DNA of 51,481 nucleotides from Methanobrevibacter ruminantium (GCF_016294135.1 NZ_JAEDCO010000008.1:1-51481); one strand, 5' to 3'; counted from the first letter of the stretch, positions 7,367-17,789 are shown. Notes: generated by a model from the sequence alone, not told the origin. Made by a program: numbers and translations.

Positions 7367-7413
7367 ATGTCAATAAATATCTAAAAATTTAAAAAAAAGA
7401 AAAAAGAGTTTAT

Positions 7414-7686
7414 TTAAGCATAGTACTGAAGAGGTTTATCATCCTTTTTCTCTTCACCTAAGCCGAATAATACTTGGAACATTTCAGAAAGGTCTTCAAC
7501 TGGACCGATTCCCATTTTGAGACAAGCTCCAATGTAGAGTTTTTCAATATCCTCATCTGCAATCTTTTCACCATTTTCAGATTTGAGGTAGCCTAAGAAA
7601 TATGCAGCTACAATTGGGCCAATTCCGTAGTCTGGAAGCTCTTTTTCTTGTTCCTGCTTTTTTAAAATATTGCTTTTTCCTATCAT
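7414..7686 (-). CDS. Conserved small protein, unknown function
   Basis: About 90 residues. GGTGAT directly precedes ATG ATG; the second ATG (7686) leaves the better spacing. The sequence (DYGIGPIVAAYFLGYLKSENG, then a helical segment with ACLKMGIGP) looks like a small soluble helical protein without metal-binding or catalytic motifs. A CTTTATAAG box on the minus strand near 7716-7724 is a likely promoter. No function can be assigned. Confidence 0.6.
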   Translation of the reverse strand: MIGKSNILKKQEQEKELPDYGIGPIVAAYFLGYLKSENGEKIADEDIEKLYIGACLKMGIGPVEDLSEMFQVLFGLGEEKKDDKPLQYYA

Positions 7687-7840
7687 CATATCACCGGAAC
7701 AATATTATAATATTCGTTACTTATAAAGGTTTTCTATATTAAACCATTTATGTAAAAAAAGCATAAAAAGATAATAATTTTAAAAAATTATAAAATAAAC
7801 TATTTTTAAAAAAAAAAAAAAAAATAAAAAAGATAAAAAA

Positions 7841-9223
7841 TTAAGTCTCATACTCAACATAAGATCTTAATCCAACCAATGAGGCACATACTGCTATTAC
7901 ACATAAAATAGCTGAAATTATACATGAAATCCTTGAACTTTCCATAAGCAATGGATAATATTCCGGAACAATAGGCACATTTCCCATAATGTAAGCAAAG
8001 ATAACTGTAAGCAAACCGATACTTAATGTTTGACCTATAACCCTCATAGCTGCAAGGGATGCAGAAGCAGTACCTGTCTCTTCTTTTGGAACAGAACTCA
8101 TAATCGCATTGGTGTTTGGAGTTGAAAACATTCCATAACCGATTCCCTGTAGGAACATTGCAACTATAATTACATACAATGGAGTTGACTCATTCAGGAA
8201 GCATAAAATCAAGATAGCTACAGTAACAAATCCCATACCAATAGCGGCAAGCTTTTGAGGATCTATCTTGTCGGATATTCGTCCTGATATCGGTGCCAAT
8301 ATTGCCATCATAACCGGTGTTACTATTAGAAGTAGGCCAGACATTTGTGAATCTAGGCCCATAATGTATTGAAAATGATAGGTTACTATGTATGTGATTA
8401 CAAAAGTTGCCAAATAACTTATCAAGGATGCTAAATTTGAAGAGGAGAACCTTGCATTCTTAAACAATCTCACTTCGAATACAGGATTATCAACCCTCAA
8501 TTCAATATACGCAAAGCAAATCAGCAAGGCCAAACCAACCAACAACAATATCTTACCTAAGCCAGTGTTTATCACAGTGAATCCATAAACAAATAGCAGG
8601 ATTCCAATCATATAGACAATTGATCCCAACTTATCTATAATGCCATCATACATTGTCCATTCACCTTCCAATGCATAACAGAGAATAGCTGAAAATATGA
8701 GGAATGGAAGCATGCAATAGAAGATACTTTGCCATCCAAGGTAATAAATCACTATTCCACCTATAACTGGAGCTGAAGATAATCCTATGTAAACTCCTGC
8801 AATATTCAATCCCAATGCCTGTCCACGGGTTTCTGGAGGTACAGCAGAAACGATTAGTGCCATTGAAGCTACATTGATGAATGCAGTTCCTATTCCCTGA
8901 ACGACCCTTGAAAATAAGAGCATTTCACTTGAAAAGGAGAAGCAGGAAATGATCACTCCAATCATAGTGACTATAATACCTGTAAAAAGAGATCTTTTAA
9001 GCCCATATTTGCTTGTATATTTTCCTAAAGGTATTGATAATGCAGCAATTGCAAGCAAAAAGATTGTAGCCACCCAATTTTGAACTATATTGCTCATTGA
9101 AAGCTCACGTGCAATAAGCGGAAGGGCAACTGAAATGTTTGCTAGAAAAGCAGTGACAAATGAAACGACTGCAGCAAGCAGTATAACTGATTTTTCCAAA
9201 CCTAATCTATTTACAATACCCAC
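7841..9223 (-). CDS. MFS multidrug exporter, DHA2 (EmrB/QacA) type
   Basis: 460 residues with about 14 hydrophobic segments, the layout of DHA2 drug:H+ antiporters. GKYTSKYGLKRSLF after helix 2 is the loop 2-3 MFS motif A region, and RVVQGIGTAFINVASMALI, GYGMFSTPNTNAIM and GTASA correspond to conserved motifs of helices 4, 13 and 14. Substrate unknown. Start GTG 9223 with AAGGTG upstream. It stands alone, preceded by a 640-bp gap containing palindromes that could bind a local repressor. Confidence 0.85.
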   Translation of the reverse strand: MGIVNRLGLEKSVILLAAVVSFVTAFLANISVALPLIARELSMSNIVQNWVATIFLLAIAALSIPLGKYTSKYGLKRSLFTGIIVTMIGVIISCFSFSSEMLLFSRVVQGIGTAFINVASMALIVSAVPPETRGQALGLNIAGVYIGLSSAPVIGGIVIYYLGWQSIFYCMLPFLIFSAILCYALEGEWTMYDGIIDKLGSIVYMIGILLFVYGFTVINTGLGKILLLVGLALLICFAYIELRVDNPVFEVRLFKNARFSSSNLASLISYLATFVITYIVTYHFQYIMGLDSQMSGLLLIVTPVMMAILAPISGRISDKIDPQKLAAIGMGFVTVAILILCFLNESTPLYVIIVAMFLQGIGYGMFSTPNTNAIMSSVPKEETGTASASLAAMRVIGQTLSIGLLTVIFAYIMGNVPIVPEYYPLLMESSRISCIISAILCVIAVCASLVGLRSYVEYET

Positions 9224-9870
9224 ATTAACACCTTTTGTTTGATATTAATAATTATAATTTAGATTTAATATAAATTTTTTTATAATTTTTAAAAGGGCAC
9301 TGATAGGAGAATAGCTGAAAAGAGATGCTTAAAAAAAGAGTCTAGATAAAGATTATAACAATTTGCAGAAGAGATTGATATTATAATGTTTTGTGATTTA
9401 GAAATATATTAAATAATATTTGGATTGTAGTGATTTTTAAGATTTAAATAAACTTTTTATCTGCAAATCATCATAACCTTATCTAAAATGCATTAAGGAG
9501 AGAAAATAAGTAAATATTACTTATTATCTTGAGTTGCACAATATCATTTTTCAATAAACTTTCAGAATCTAACTTTAAGGTAACACAGCGATAATATTGA
9601 TAAGAATAATAAAAATTTACTAAAAAGTAATATCATGCTTATTTAATATATAGTAGTAATAATCATATAAAGTTTTTCTTATTACAAATGGCTAAAAATA
9701 GCTTAAATCAGTAATACTCTTTATATAGAGTATTATTCTTTAAATAGATAACAATGAAAAAGTAATAATAAAAAAGTAATACTCTAATTAAAGATAAAAA
9801 TATAAAAATTGTATAAAAAAGAATAAAAAAGAAAAATAGAGAAAAAATAATGATTATTATCTCATGCGCA
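9224..9870. other. Long AT-rich gap with palindromes, no gene seen
   Basis: No credible reading frame on either strand. It contains an 8-bp inverted repeat AATAAGTA...TACTTATT (9505-9525), a 24-bp palindrome centred on a TATA box (9712-9735) and a direct repeat AGTAATACTCT (9710-9720 and 9775-9785). The more mixed sequence around 9540-9600 could be part of a noncoding transcript, but nothing proves it. Confidence 0.4.
9712..9735 (-). promoter_or_regulatory. Palindrome centred on a TATA box
   Basis: TAATACTCT and AGAGTATTA flank TTATAT; read on the minus strand the centre is CTATATAAAG, a good box A. A symmetric site around the TATA box is the usual layout of an archaeal repressor operator. 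The arm AGTAATACTCT recurs 65 bases away. The nearest downstream minus-strand gene is the MFS exporter, about 490 bases away. Confidence 0.45.
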
Positions 9871-9922
9871 GTAGAAAAGTTTTGGTCCAGGTTTTGCGCC
9901 CCGAAGGGGCGGAAAAGCTGGG
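9871..9922 (-). repeat. 3' hairpin element, copy A (after DUF2207 gene)
   Basis: Read on the minus strand: CCAG-C-TTTT, an inner stem CGCCC(CTTCG)GGGCG, then AAAA-C-CTGG and the tail ACCAAAACTTTTC. It starts about 13 bases after the DUF2207 stop. The same architecture with different but paired bases occurs at 15648-15693 and 39944-39990. Confidence 0.75.
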
Positions 9923-9935
9923 TGGAAAAGATGGG

Positions 9936-11723
9936 TTAGAAAGCACCACCACCTCCACCACCGGAACCGCCTCCAATTCCTCCTATGGAGTCATTGTTAG
10001 CAGCTGAAATGGTAGATGATGCAGTTGCAAATGAACTGTCAATATGATTATAACCACCAAGATAATAGAACATGAACAAGTCATTTGTAGTGTAATTAGG
10101 ATTGTCCAATCCACCATATACATGCAGTTTCATCGCTTTATAGACTTGATCAGCCACACCAAGGGCAGTTGCATAAACCAAATACTTGTTCCATATTGCA
10201 ATTGATTCTGGAGGATGCTCTTTAATTAAAGAGTAATCCTTAAGGAACTTCTTGAATTTATCCCATCTTTCAGTGTAAAGCTTTCCCTTAAGTGTGTATT
10301 TGCCTCCGATTCCAGATGGCATGATAAGGCAAGCAACACCTACGATTGCAAAGAGAACAGCAACTATAGTTGTTATGAAGCTTCCTCTAAAGTTCAAGAA
10401 AATTGATAATGCACCAACAACAATCGCCAATATGAGTGCACCTATACCAAAGTACATCATATAATCGGAACCTGTTTGGTCAAAGTATTCGCTTAATAGC
10501 TCATCAGGCAAATAGTCATTCTTGAAGTTTTGACACCAAGCGTTGTACCTGTCCTGATAAGCCCTTGCTTGGTACTCTTCCCTAAGGCAATCCTGCATAT
10601 ATGAGAAACTGATTCTTCCATTCAATTCATAAGTTCTTAAAAGGTCAATCAATTCCCTTTCATACCTTTCAAGGCCATCCATGGACTTTACAGTAAGGAA
10701 AGTGGTTTTAGTGAATTCAGTATCCTCTTCAGAGTCCACTCCTAGTTTTCCCCTATTGATCAAATCCATGATTGTAGCTTGGAAAGCCTTTTGATCCAAT
10801 TCACCGACATTCTTTCCAAAACCACTCATTAGAGCATTTACAAATGCTGGAGGATCATTGGTTGGAGGTTCATGCTCATATATTCCTTGATAATCAGTCT
10901 TTGGTTCCCTTCCAAACTTGTAATAGATTGCAAGTGGAATTGCACATAATGCAACCATGAGATAATTGACTATGGAGCCTACAGTGCTTAAGAGATTTTG
11001 TGTATCCGCCTCACTTTTTTGCATGCTCCTTATTTCATCAGCGGCATTCTTATTGATGTGCTGTGCATAAGGAGTGCTGGATGACAATTCATCTAATGGG
11101 ATTAAAGCCCTTGCTTCAACATAACTTCCTTCAGATACGCCATCACTGGAAATCAGTAGATCTCCATCAGACCATTTGGCCTTTGCATCGCTGTATGCAG
11201 GGTTTATCCAATATTCAAGCTTTTCATCATCTGGGAAACGAATTACAGCATCCAATGAACCTAAATCCTCTTCCCATTCATCTCCCCAAACCTTGTATTG
11301 GAGTTCAGCCACATCATTGTAGACCTTTACAACATGGGTGAAGTCATATTGGAGATAAACCTTAACATCAGTTCCCGCTTGAATCTTTTGGGTTTTGGCT
11401 GCATCACGGTAAAGATAGATCTTTATCCTTTCCATTCCGTCTTGATTGATTATCTTATAATCATAATAAGCTCCAACAACATAAACGTGAAGATTCTCAA
11501 CAGACTGATTTCTCTTTAGTGGAATATCCCTGTAAACACCATTTGCAGATGAATCGAAGTGATAGTCAATCTCTTCGTAGACATTGATGAGCCCATCTTC
11601 GTATACCTGTATGTCCACATTTGCATAAGGAATTGAATAATCCACAGCAGATGCAGTAGGCAGTACAGATAGACAGAATATAAGGATTAAAAGAATGGCA
11701 AATGCCTTGCTTTTAAAATTCAT
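9936..11723 (-). CDS. DUF2207 family membrane protein
   Basis: 595 residues. Signal peptide 1-26 (FAILLILIFCLSVLPTASA), then an extracellular beta-rich DUF2207 domain to about 220, with DVQVYEDGLINVYEEIDYHF as its typical opening. A membrane helix lies near 248-268, followed by a cytoplasmic winged-helix-like part (MDLINRGKLGV), two more helices near 425-470, and a glycine-rich tail GGGSGGGGGGAF. This is the standard layout of DUF2207 proteins, which commonly neighbour lemA, as here (LemA upstream, 143-base gap). Biochemical role unknown; envelope stress or envelope maintenance is an inference. The gene is followed by hairpin element copy A. Confidence 0.88.
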   Translation of the reverse strand: MNFKSKAFAILLILIFCLSVLPTASAVDYSIPYANVDIQVYEDGLINVYEEIDYHFDSSANGVYRDIPLKRNQSVENLHVYVVGAYYDYKIINQDGMERIKIYLYRDAAKTQKIQAGTDVKVYLQYDFTHVVKVYNDVAELQYKVWGDEWEEDLGSLDAVIRFPDDEKLEYWINPAYSDAKAKWSDGDLLISSDGVSEGSYVEARALIPLDELSSSTPYAQHINKNAADEIRSMQKSEADTQNLLSTVGSIVNYLMVALCAIPLAIYYKFGREPKTDYQGIYEHEPPTNDPPAFVNALMSGFGKNVGELDQKAFQATIMDLINRGKLGVDSEEDTEFTKTTFLTVKSMDGLERYERELIDLLRTYELNGRISFSYMQDCLREEYQARAYQDRYNAWCQNFKNDYLPDELLSEYFDQTGSDYMMYFGIGALILAIVVGALSIFLNFRGSFITTIVAVLFAIVGVACLIMPSGIGGKYTLKGKLYTERWDKFKKFLKDYSLIKEHPPESIAIWNKYLVYATALGVADQVYKAMKLHVYGGLDNPNYTTNDLFMFYYLGGYNHIDSSFATASSTISAANNDSIGGIGGGSGGGGGGAF

Positions 11724-11866
11724 AGATTTCTCCTATTAATATACGAGGAGGAAATCCCCATATACTAATTATTACTGTTTAGAAGATTAAATTAAATTTA
11801 AAAATTCTAATTTCTAAAATAATCATTAAATTTAATTTAAATCCTAATGTCTAAAACATTATCAAT

Positions 11867-12421
11867 TTAGAATTCAACTTTAGGTACAGATCTTGCTTCT
11901 CCAGCAGCTTCAAAGAAGTCAGCTTCCTTGAATCCGAACATGCCTGCAAAGATATTGCTTGGGAATGTTTGGCATTTGTTATTGTACATCAATACAGTGT
12001 CGTTGTAGAACTGTCTGGAATAAGCTATCTTGTCTTCAGTTTGCGCTAATTGTTCTTGCAATTCCTTGAAGTTTTCATTAGCTTTCAATTCAGGATAGTT
12101 TTCAGCAACAGCAAATAAGGTCTTTAAGGTGCTGGACAATTGATTGTTAGCTTCACCTATTTCCTTAACTCCATTTGCATTCATCAATCCAGCTCTTGCT
12201 GCAGTTACATCTTCAAATACAGAGCTTTCATGAGCTGCATATCCTTTAACGGTTTCAACTAAATTAGGAATCAAATCTGATCTTCTATTCAATTGAACAT
12301 CAATTTGAGCCCATGCGTTCTTTACTTTGTTTCTTGCAGTTACAAGGCCATTGTAAATAGCTACAATAGCTACAAGAATAATGATTATTATAACGATTAA
12401 AATTATTAATAAGATATTCAT
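11867..12421 (-). CDS. lemA: LemA family protein
   Basis: 184 residues. An N-terminal membrane helix (residues 3-24, I/V-rich) is followed by a four-helix LemA core with its conserved opening NKVKNAWAQIDVQLNRRSDL, then PNLVETVKGYAAHE and the AENYPELKANENF region, ending FNDTVLMYNN-type sequence and PSNIFAGMFGFKEADFFEA. N-out topology with a coiled cytoplasmic or external domain is usual. It is the first gene of a probable lemA-DUF2207 transcript. Function not established in archaea. Confidence 0.92.
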   Translation of the reverse strand: MNILLIILIVIIIIILVAIVAIYNGLVTARNKVKNAWAQIDVQLNRRSDLIPNLVETVKGYAAHESSVFEDVTAARAGLMNANGVKEIGEANNQLSSTLKTLFAVAENYPELKANENFKELQEQLAQTEDKIAYSRQFYNDTVLMYNNKCQTFPSNIFAGMFGFKEADFFEAAGEARSVPKVEF

Positions 12422-12584
12422 AGTTTCACCTACGATAATTTTTTTATAATTATTACAATATTGATTTAGAAATCATTTCAATAAATCAAGATTATAATCA
12501 CTATGAAAATATTTATTTTCCTTAATATATTTATTCTTTTATATTTAAATTTTTTAATGAATTAATATTTTTATAAAAAGTAAA

Positions 12585-13861
12585 CTATATTTGATTTAAA
12601 ATTGATATAAAAAAAGGATAATTAATTAAACTATTTTTAAGTGCAAAGAAAGCTATTGGCAATGCAAGCAATGTAATGAATGAGGAAATGAAGTAAACTG
12701 GAGCATATCCGCTTGCAGCACTTACAAATGATCCTAGCAATGCAGGGCCGAATCCCATAGTTCCATCACAGAAAATAAAGAATGTTGATATTGCATAAGG
12801 ACGCGATTTGCTGAAGTGTCCCTTGTAACAATAGCTGTGCAAGCTGAATTCAGTGTACCGAAACCAAGGGCTGCACAAACTGCACAAATGAAAACGGTTA
12901 TTGCAGAAGGCATCCAAGCAATTAAAAAGAGCCCAATTGCTTGTGCAATGATTCCTGTGAAACAGACTATTCTATCTCCGTAATTATCCTGAATTCTACC
13001 TGCAATAGGCCTTGAAGCCACAAGAACAATTGAATAGATTATAAAGAATAGTGAGAATGCACTTACCAAATCCACTTCAACTGCATATAATCTGTAAAAT
13101 GACAATATTGAAACATATCCAAGGCTTGTAAGACCTGTAAATAATGAAACAGGAATCGCTGGAATTTCAAATATCTTATCTATAAAGCTTCTGAATGTTC
13201 CTTTTTCTTCTAATGAAAGTTCTTCCCTGTCTTCTTCAATAGTATTTTCAATCTCACTATTATGCATTATTTCATATTTGCTTATATCTAAAAGGAGTAT
13301 GCATAGCAATCCAAGGAAAGCAAAGCTTGTTGCAAGGCTAAATGAACCAAAAGAGCCCCAATTGTCATAGAAAAATCCTGAAACATATGGGCCTAATCCT
13401 ACAGCAATTGTAGTTCCAAGCATAAAGTATCCGAATGCCTCTCCAAAGCGTTTCTTAGGCAATATTGCAGAAGCGATTGTTACAATTGCATTTGCTGAAG
13501 CTCCAAATCCAAGGCCATGAATGAATCTTACAATCAGAAGAAGTGTTACATTATTTGCAAAAAAGTAGAAAATGCATGCTAAAAAGTGAATGCTTAAGAA
13601 AACAATGGCTAATTTCTTCCAATCTCTTTTCTCAAGCGCATTAGCAGAATATATTCTTGAACAAAGCCCTCCAAAGATGTATATTCCAGATACAAGACCC
13701 GCTATAGTTGCACTTGTACCCATGGATCTGGCATACTCAGTAACTGTAGACATCAATGCATACATTACAAGAGCTGAAAATAGCAATGCACCGAAGATTA
13801 AAAAGAAGTCTGTTGTAAATATCTTATCTTCATTTTGATTGGAAGTTCTTATAGCATTCAT
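12585..13861 (-). pseudogene. MFS transporter gene with a one-base frameshift
   Basis: The first part (13861 down to about 12805) encodes about ten membrane helices of a 12-helix MFS permease, ending correctly at CTAIVTRDTSANR. The following residues expected of the family, RPYAISTFFIFCDGTMGFGP, and two last helices are encoded in a different frame down to 12585. Adding one base at about 12801-12805 (CGCGTCC to CGCCGTCC) restores a 425-residue protein. The total length (1277 nt) is one short of a multiple of three. Substrate unknown. It is either a recent pseudogene or a sequencing deletion in a GC-rich hexamer. Confidence 0.8.
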
Positions 13862-14015
13862 TAATTAAATATTGTATTTTTTATATAAAAAATTGATTAA
13901 AACAGATAAAAATTAATAAAAAATAGAATAAAATAATTGAAAATAACAGATCAGATATTAAAAATTAGATAAGATAATTAAAATAAATTGAAAAAAAGAA
14001 AATAAAAGATGAAAA

Positions 14016-15476
14016 TTAGCTTTCATCTTCTCTTGGGCTTAATCTAGTTAAAACGATACTGGATACTAAAACAGACACCATAATGATTAAATCAACAATC
14101 AATTCGAATGTTGCTGCATTCATAAAGAGTGCATACATACCGTAAATCCACATTGCAAAGAGCACAATTGGCAATAGGTACTTGATTACGAATTTCCATA
14201 ATTTGCCTACTTTCAAGTGTCCATTCTCATTCAATATAGGAACCAAATCATCAAGCTTATAGAACCAAGCAAAGATTACACATTGGACTCCAATCAATAA
14301 TAAGATACCGAACTCATTTACAAATGAATCAATGATTCCTACCAAATAACTGCTGATACCAGTAGTCAAAAGAACTGAAAAAGCACATCCGATAATTGAT
14401 AAGATACCTGCAGTTCTTTTTCTGCCTAAATTAAACTTAGCACTTGTAGAAGATAACATCGGTTCAAAGAATCCTAATGCAGAAGTTATTCCTGCAAATA
14501 AAATAGATAAGAACAGTGCTGGTGCTAAAACTCTACCGATTGGACCCATAATGTTAAAGATCATTGGGAAAACAACGAATACAAGTCCAGTACCTTCAGT
14601 AACCAATTTGGTCATTGCCATACCAGAATGAAGTGACATGTAACCAAGAATTGAAAATACACCAAATGCAGTGAATATTTCAAACAATGAGTTTGAAGCA
14701 ACTACAATAAGCACATTGTCGGTTAATTTGGAAGCCTTCGGCAAGTAGCTCGCATATGTCAAAGCGATTGCCTGACCCATACTTAAAGAGAAAATAATTT
14801 GAGCAAATGCCGCTAGCCAAATATTAATATCCAAAAGCATAGACCATCTTGGCCTTAAGAGAGCATCTACACCTATCATTTGTCCAGGCAATGTCAATGC
14901 ATAAATGACAATGATTCCCATTATGATAAATAATGCTGGAATCAATATTTTTGAAACCTTACCGATACCATCATCAACATCCTTATGGGAAATGTACCAT
15001 AAAACGATCCACATCAAGATTACACAAATGGTTGTAGGGAGAAGCAAGAATCCTGCACTAGCCAAATCAGAGCTTCCACCAACAGTGGATGTGAAGTAAG
15101 CAGCTGTATCAGTACCCCAACTGAATGTGAAACTGCTTAGAAGATATACCATATCCCAACTCAGAATAACCATATAATAAATTGTAACTATAAACACAAA
15201 AAGAACAAGCGCCCAAGCTATATACTCAAACCGCTCATTGATATCCTTTAAAATCTTCGAAAAGGATTCCTTAAAACTGAATCCCACACCATATTCAAGT
15301 ATTAAAAAAGGGATTCCCATAATTGCTATAGCAATGAAATAAGGAATAAAGAATGATCCTCCACCGTTGGAATACAATACATAACTGAATCTCCAAATGT
15401 TTCCTAGACCAACAGCCGCTCCAATCATAGCAAATATAAATGATAGGGAACTATCCCACTCTAATTTTTCACTCAT
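14016..15476 (-). CDS. SNF-family sodium-dependent symporter
   Basis: 486 residues starting MSEKLEWDSSLSFIF; the longer in-frame start at 15497 lacks a better site. It belongs to the neurotransmitter:sodium symporter (LeuT-fold) family: GAAVGLGNIWRFSYVLYSNG in helix 1 carries the unwound Na+/substrate site, and about 12 membrane helices follow. The substrate is probably an amino acid, as for prokaryotic members. A paralog lies at 22977. The gene is not in an obvious operon. Confidence 0.9.
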   Translation of the reverse strand: MSEKLEWDSSLSFIFAMIGAAVGLGNIWRFSYVLYSNGGGSFFIPYFIAIAIMGIPFLILEYGVGFSFKESFSKILKDINERFEYIAWALVLFVFIVTIYYMVILSWDMVYLLSSFTFSWGTDTAAYFTSTVGGSSDLASAGFLLLPTTICVILMWIVLWYISHKDVDDGIGKVSKILIPALFIIMGIIVIYALTLPGQMIGVDALLRPRWSMLLDINIWLAAFAQIIFSLSMGQAIALTYASYLPKASKLTDNVLIVVASNSLFEIFTAFGVFSILGYMSLHSGMAMTKLVTEGTGLVFVVFPMIFNIMGPIGRVLAPALFLSILFAGITSALGFFEPMLSSTSAKFNLGRKRTAGILSIIGCAFSVLLTTGISSYLVGIIDSFVNEFGILLLIGVQCVIFAWFYKLDDLVPILNENGHLKVGKLWKFVIKYLLPIVLFAMWIYGMYALFMNAATFELIVDLIIMVSVLVSSIVLTRLSPREDES

Positions 15477-15647
15477 GATATTAAATCCTAAAATCAATTA
15501 TTAATATTTTTATTAATATAAATATAAAAACTTAACTTTATTATTTATTGAATTAAGATAAAATGAGAAAAATAGATAAAAATTTTTAAAATTAAAAAAT
15601 AAATGAATAAAAAAAGTTAAAAATAAAAAGGAATTTACTCCCACTTA

Positions 15648-15693
15648 AGAAAGAATTTTGGTCCAGGTTTTGAGCTTTAGCTCAAAAGCTGGG
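15648..15693 (-). repeat. 3' hairpin element, copy B (after metX)
   Basis: Minus strand: CCAG-C-TTTT, inner stem GAGC(TAAA)GCTC, AAAA-C-CTGG, tail ACCAAAATTCTTTC. It begins two bases after the metX stop codon. The outer stem and tail equal copy A, but the inner stem is wholly different yet paired. Confidence 0.75.
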
Positions 15694-15694
15694 A

Positions 15695-17170
15695 TTAGTA
15701 ATTTGAAATAAGATGTGATATCCTATCAGTTGTAATGAGTCCTTTTAAGTCATCTCCATCAACAACAGGCAAGCAGGATATGTTGTATTTCTTCATCAAT
15801 CTTGCGATATCCTCAATCTCATCAGTTGATTTACAGGTTCTGACATCTTTAGTCATTACTTCCCTCAATTCACTGCAATCCTCAACAATTGATTTGGACA
15901 AGTCCCATGCAGTAACGATTCCTGCTAAAGTCTTATCATCATTTACTACAGGCAAATGAGTGATCTCATTGTCAAACATGATAACTGCAGCTGCCTTAAC
16001 GGTTGAATCAATGCAAATTGTAGGAACTTCTGTTTTCATAACATCCCCTACATTATGTTCAGATAGGAAATTGGATAAAAGGAAGTTCATTTGACCGTTT
16101 TCAAGAAGGAATGCATCGTGACCATAGTCAGACTTGACTTCATTGTAGATTACATCAACATCATTGGTTTGGAGTGCAGCCAATAGGTCTTTGGATTGGT
16201 CTACTGGGTAAAGCCAATCGGAATCTACAGCGATGACTTGTATCTTTGCCTCAACATCCTTTAAACCTTCAGCCAAGTTACCTTCAACTGCCAAATCGAA
16301 GTAATCCACTGCTTTTGTAATGTATAAATAGGAATTAGCGTCAAAACGCCTTACAAAAGTCTCACCTTGGTGGTGCAAGTAGCTTTCCACCTCAAAGTCA
16401 ACAGTGAAGTCATAACTGAGTTCTGTCTTGTCCTGCAAGTCTCTACCAAACTTCTGATACATTGAAGCATCAGAGAGATATGTGATGTGTCCTATCATAC
16501 GAGCAACTGCAAGACCTGATCTTGGAGCATATTCCTGTTCATAGTAGTTTCCCCTATTCCAGTTATTGTCTAGAATAATGGATTGTCTGCCTACCTCATT
16601 AAAAGCAATTTGCTGAGGGGAAGACCTTGCAGTTGTAGCAATTATACTTGCCTTTTTCATCATTTTAGGATAAGAAACAGCCCATTGCAATGCCTGCATT
16701 CCACCCATAGAACCTCCAATAACAGCATATAACTTGTCTATGCCTAAATGTTCTATAAGCTTTTTCTGAGCATGAACCATATCTTCAATGGTGATTATTG
16801 GGAAATCAAGAGCATATTTCTTTCCAGTTTTTGGATTGATTGATGCCGGACCAGTTGAACCTTTACATCCTCCCAATACATTTGAACAGATGACAAAATA
16901 TTTGTCAGTGTCTAATGCCTTTCCAGGACCGATAACCATCTCCCACCATCCTGGTTTTTCATTCTTGTTGCCAGTGTACTTACCTGCAGCATGTGCATCT
17001 CCTGTAAGTGCGTGGCATACTAAAATAGCATTGGATTTGGCGGAATTCAATTCACCATAAGTTTCATAAGCAAGTTCTACATTGCTAAGGGTCTTGCCAG
17101 AGCTTAACTTCAAATCATCTTTAATAGAAAAGTATTTTGTTATAACTCTACCAACAGTACTTTGTTTCAT
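15695..17170 (-). CDS. metX: Homoserine O-acetyltransferase fused to two CBS domains
   Basis: 491 residues. The alpha/beta-hydrolase part (about 15-360) acylates homoserine with an acyl-CoA, the first committed step to methionine. Visible are the nucleophile elbow GGSMGGMQ, the oxyanion region CHALTGDAH, the catalytic aspartate in DSDWLYP and histidine in YGHDAF. The C-terminal 120 residues form a CBS pair (VGDVMKTEVPTI... and LREVMTKDVRTC...LPVVDGDDLKGLIT), the fusion typical of methanogens, likely an adenosyl-ligand regulatory module. ATG 17170 is preferred over TTG 17176 because of AAGGTAAT upstream. It is followed at once by hairpin copy B. Confidence 0.93.
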   Translation of the reverse strand: MKQSTVGRVITKYFSIKDDLKLSSGKTLSNVELAYETYGELNSAKSNAILVCHALTGDAHAAGKYTGNKNEKPGWWEMVIGPGKALDTDKYFVICSNVLGGCKGSTGPASINPKTGKKYALDFPIITIEDMVHAQKKLIEHLGIDKLYAVIGGSMGGMQALQWAVSYPKMMKKASIIATTARSSPQQIAFNEVGRQSIILDNNWNRGNYYEQEYAPRSGLAVARMIGHITYLSDASMYQKFGRDLQDKTELSYDFTVDFEVESYLHHQGETFVRRFDANSYLYITKAVDYFDLAVEGNLAEGLKDVEAKIQVIAVDSDWLYPVDQSKDLLAALQTNDVDVIYNEVKSDYGHDAFLLENGQMNFLLSNFLSEHNVGDVMKTEVPTICIDSTVKAAAVIMFDNEITHLPVVNDDKTLAGIVTAWDLSKSIVEDCSELREVMTKDVRTCKSTDEIEDIARLMKKYNISCLPVVDGDDLKGLITTDRISHLISNY

Positions 17171-17450
17171 TTTCAATTACCTTAAATTTAAGAATACTGA
17201 ATTTTAAATAATTCAGCATACTATTCAACAGCTAGCTAGTATTTATTAATTGAATTAATCTTATTTCAGTTTTGTATAGTTAGTTAATAAGAACTGAATC
17301 TTTCTTAATGTATATAAGTATTACGCATTACTTATATATATCCTAATACTATTTATATTTACTTATAAATGTATTATTATAGAAAATAGCAAATATTAAT
17401 AAATATAACCCATATATAATCATTTAATAATAAAAATTAGGAATTATCTC

Positions 17451-17714
17451 ATGACTAAGGAAAATCCAATTGAATTTAACAATACTGATTTATTGATTGA
17501 ATTATATGAGCTTTTGTTCAATGATGCAATAACCGTTGAAACAAGCAAAATCGTATCTAAAATTATCATGGATCTAATAGATAATCATGAAATAGATGAA
17601 GAGAATGTTATAAATCACTTCAATGAGAAGAATCCTGAAAACATAAAATTCGATTTGAAAGAGGATTTAGAAACAATATATGACATTTGTCTTGAGATAT
17701 ATGAAGAGGAATAG
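17451..17714 (+). CDS. Small acidic protein, unknown function
   Basis: 87 residues, strongly acidic (many E and D), predicted all-helical, with the segment SKIVSKIIMDLIDNHEIDEENV. No known motif, signal peptide or membrane helix. The ATG at 17451 lacks a clear Shine-Dalgarno site, so it may be translated from a leaderless transcript. It is divergent from metX and convergent with the RNase III gene. Coding character is supported by length and composition compared with the very AT-rich surroundings. Confidence 0.55.
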   Translation: MTKENPIEFNNTDLLIELYELLFNDAITVETSKIVSKIIMDLIDNHEIDEENVINHFNEKNPENIKFDLKEDLETIYDICLEIYEEE

Positions 17715-17789
17715 TTGATTTTCTTAATTATTCTTAAAATCTATTTTTCATAGAACAACTATTCTTAAAATAACAATTTAACTTAATTA

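Noticed and set aside
9505..9525. AATAAGTA...TACTTATT inverted repeat as an operator
   Set aside because: The arms are low-complexity A/T-rich sequence likely to occur by chance in this genome, and no promoter element is adjacent.
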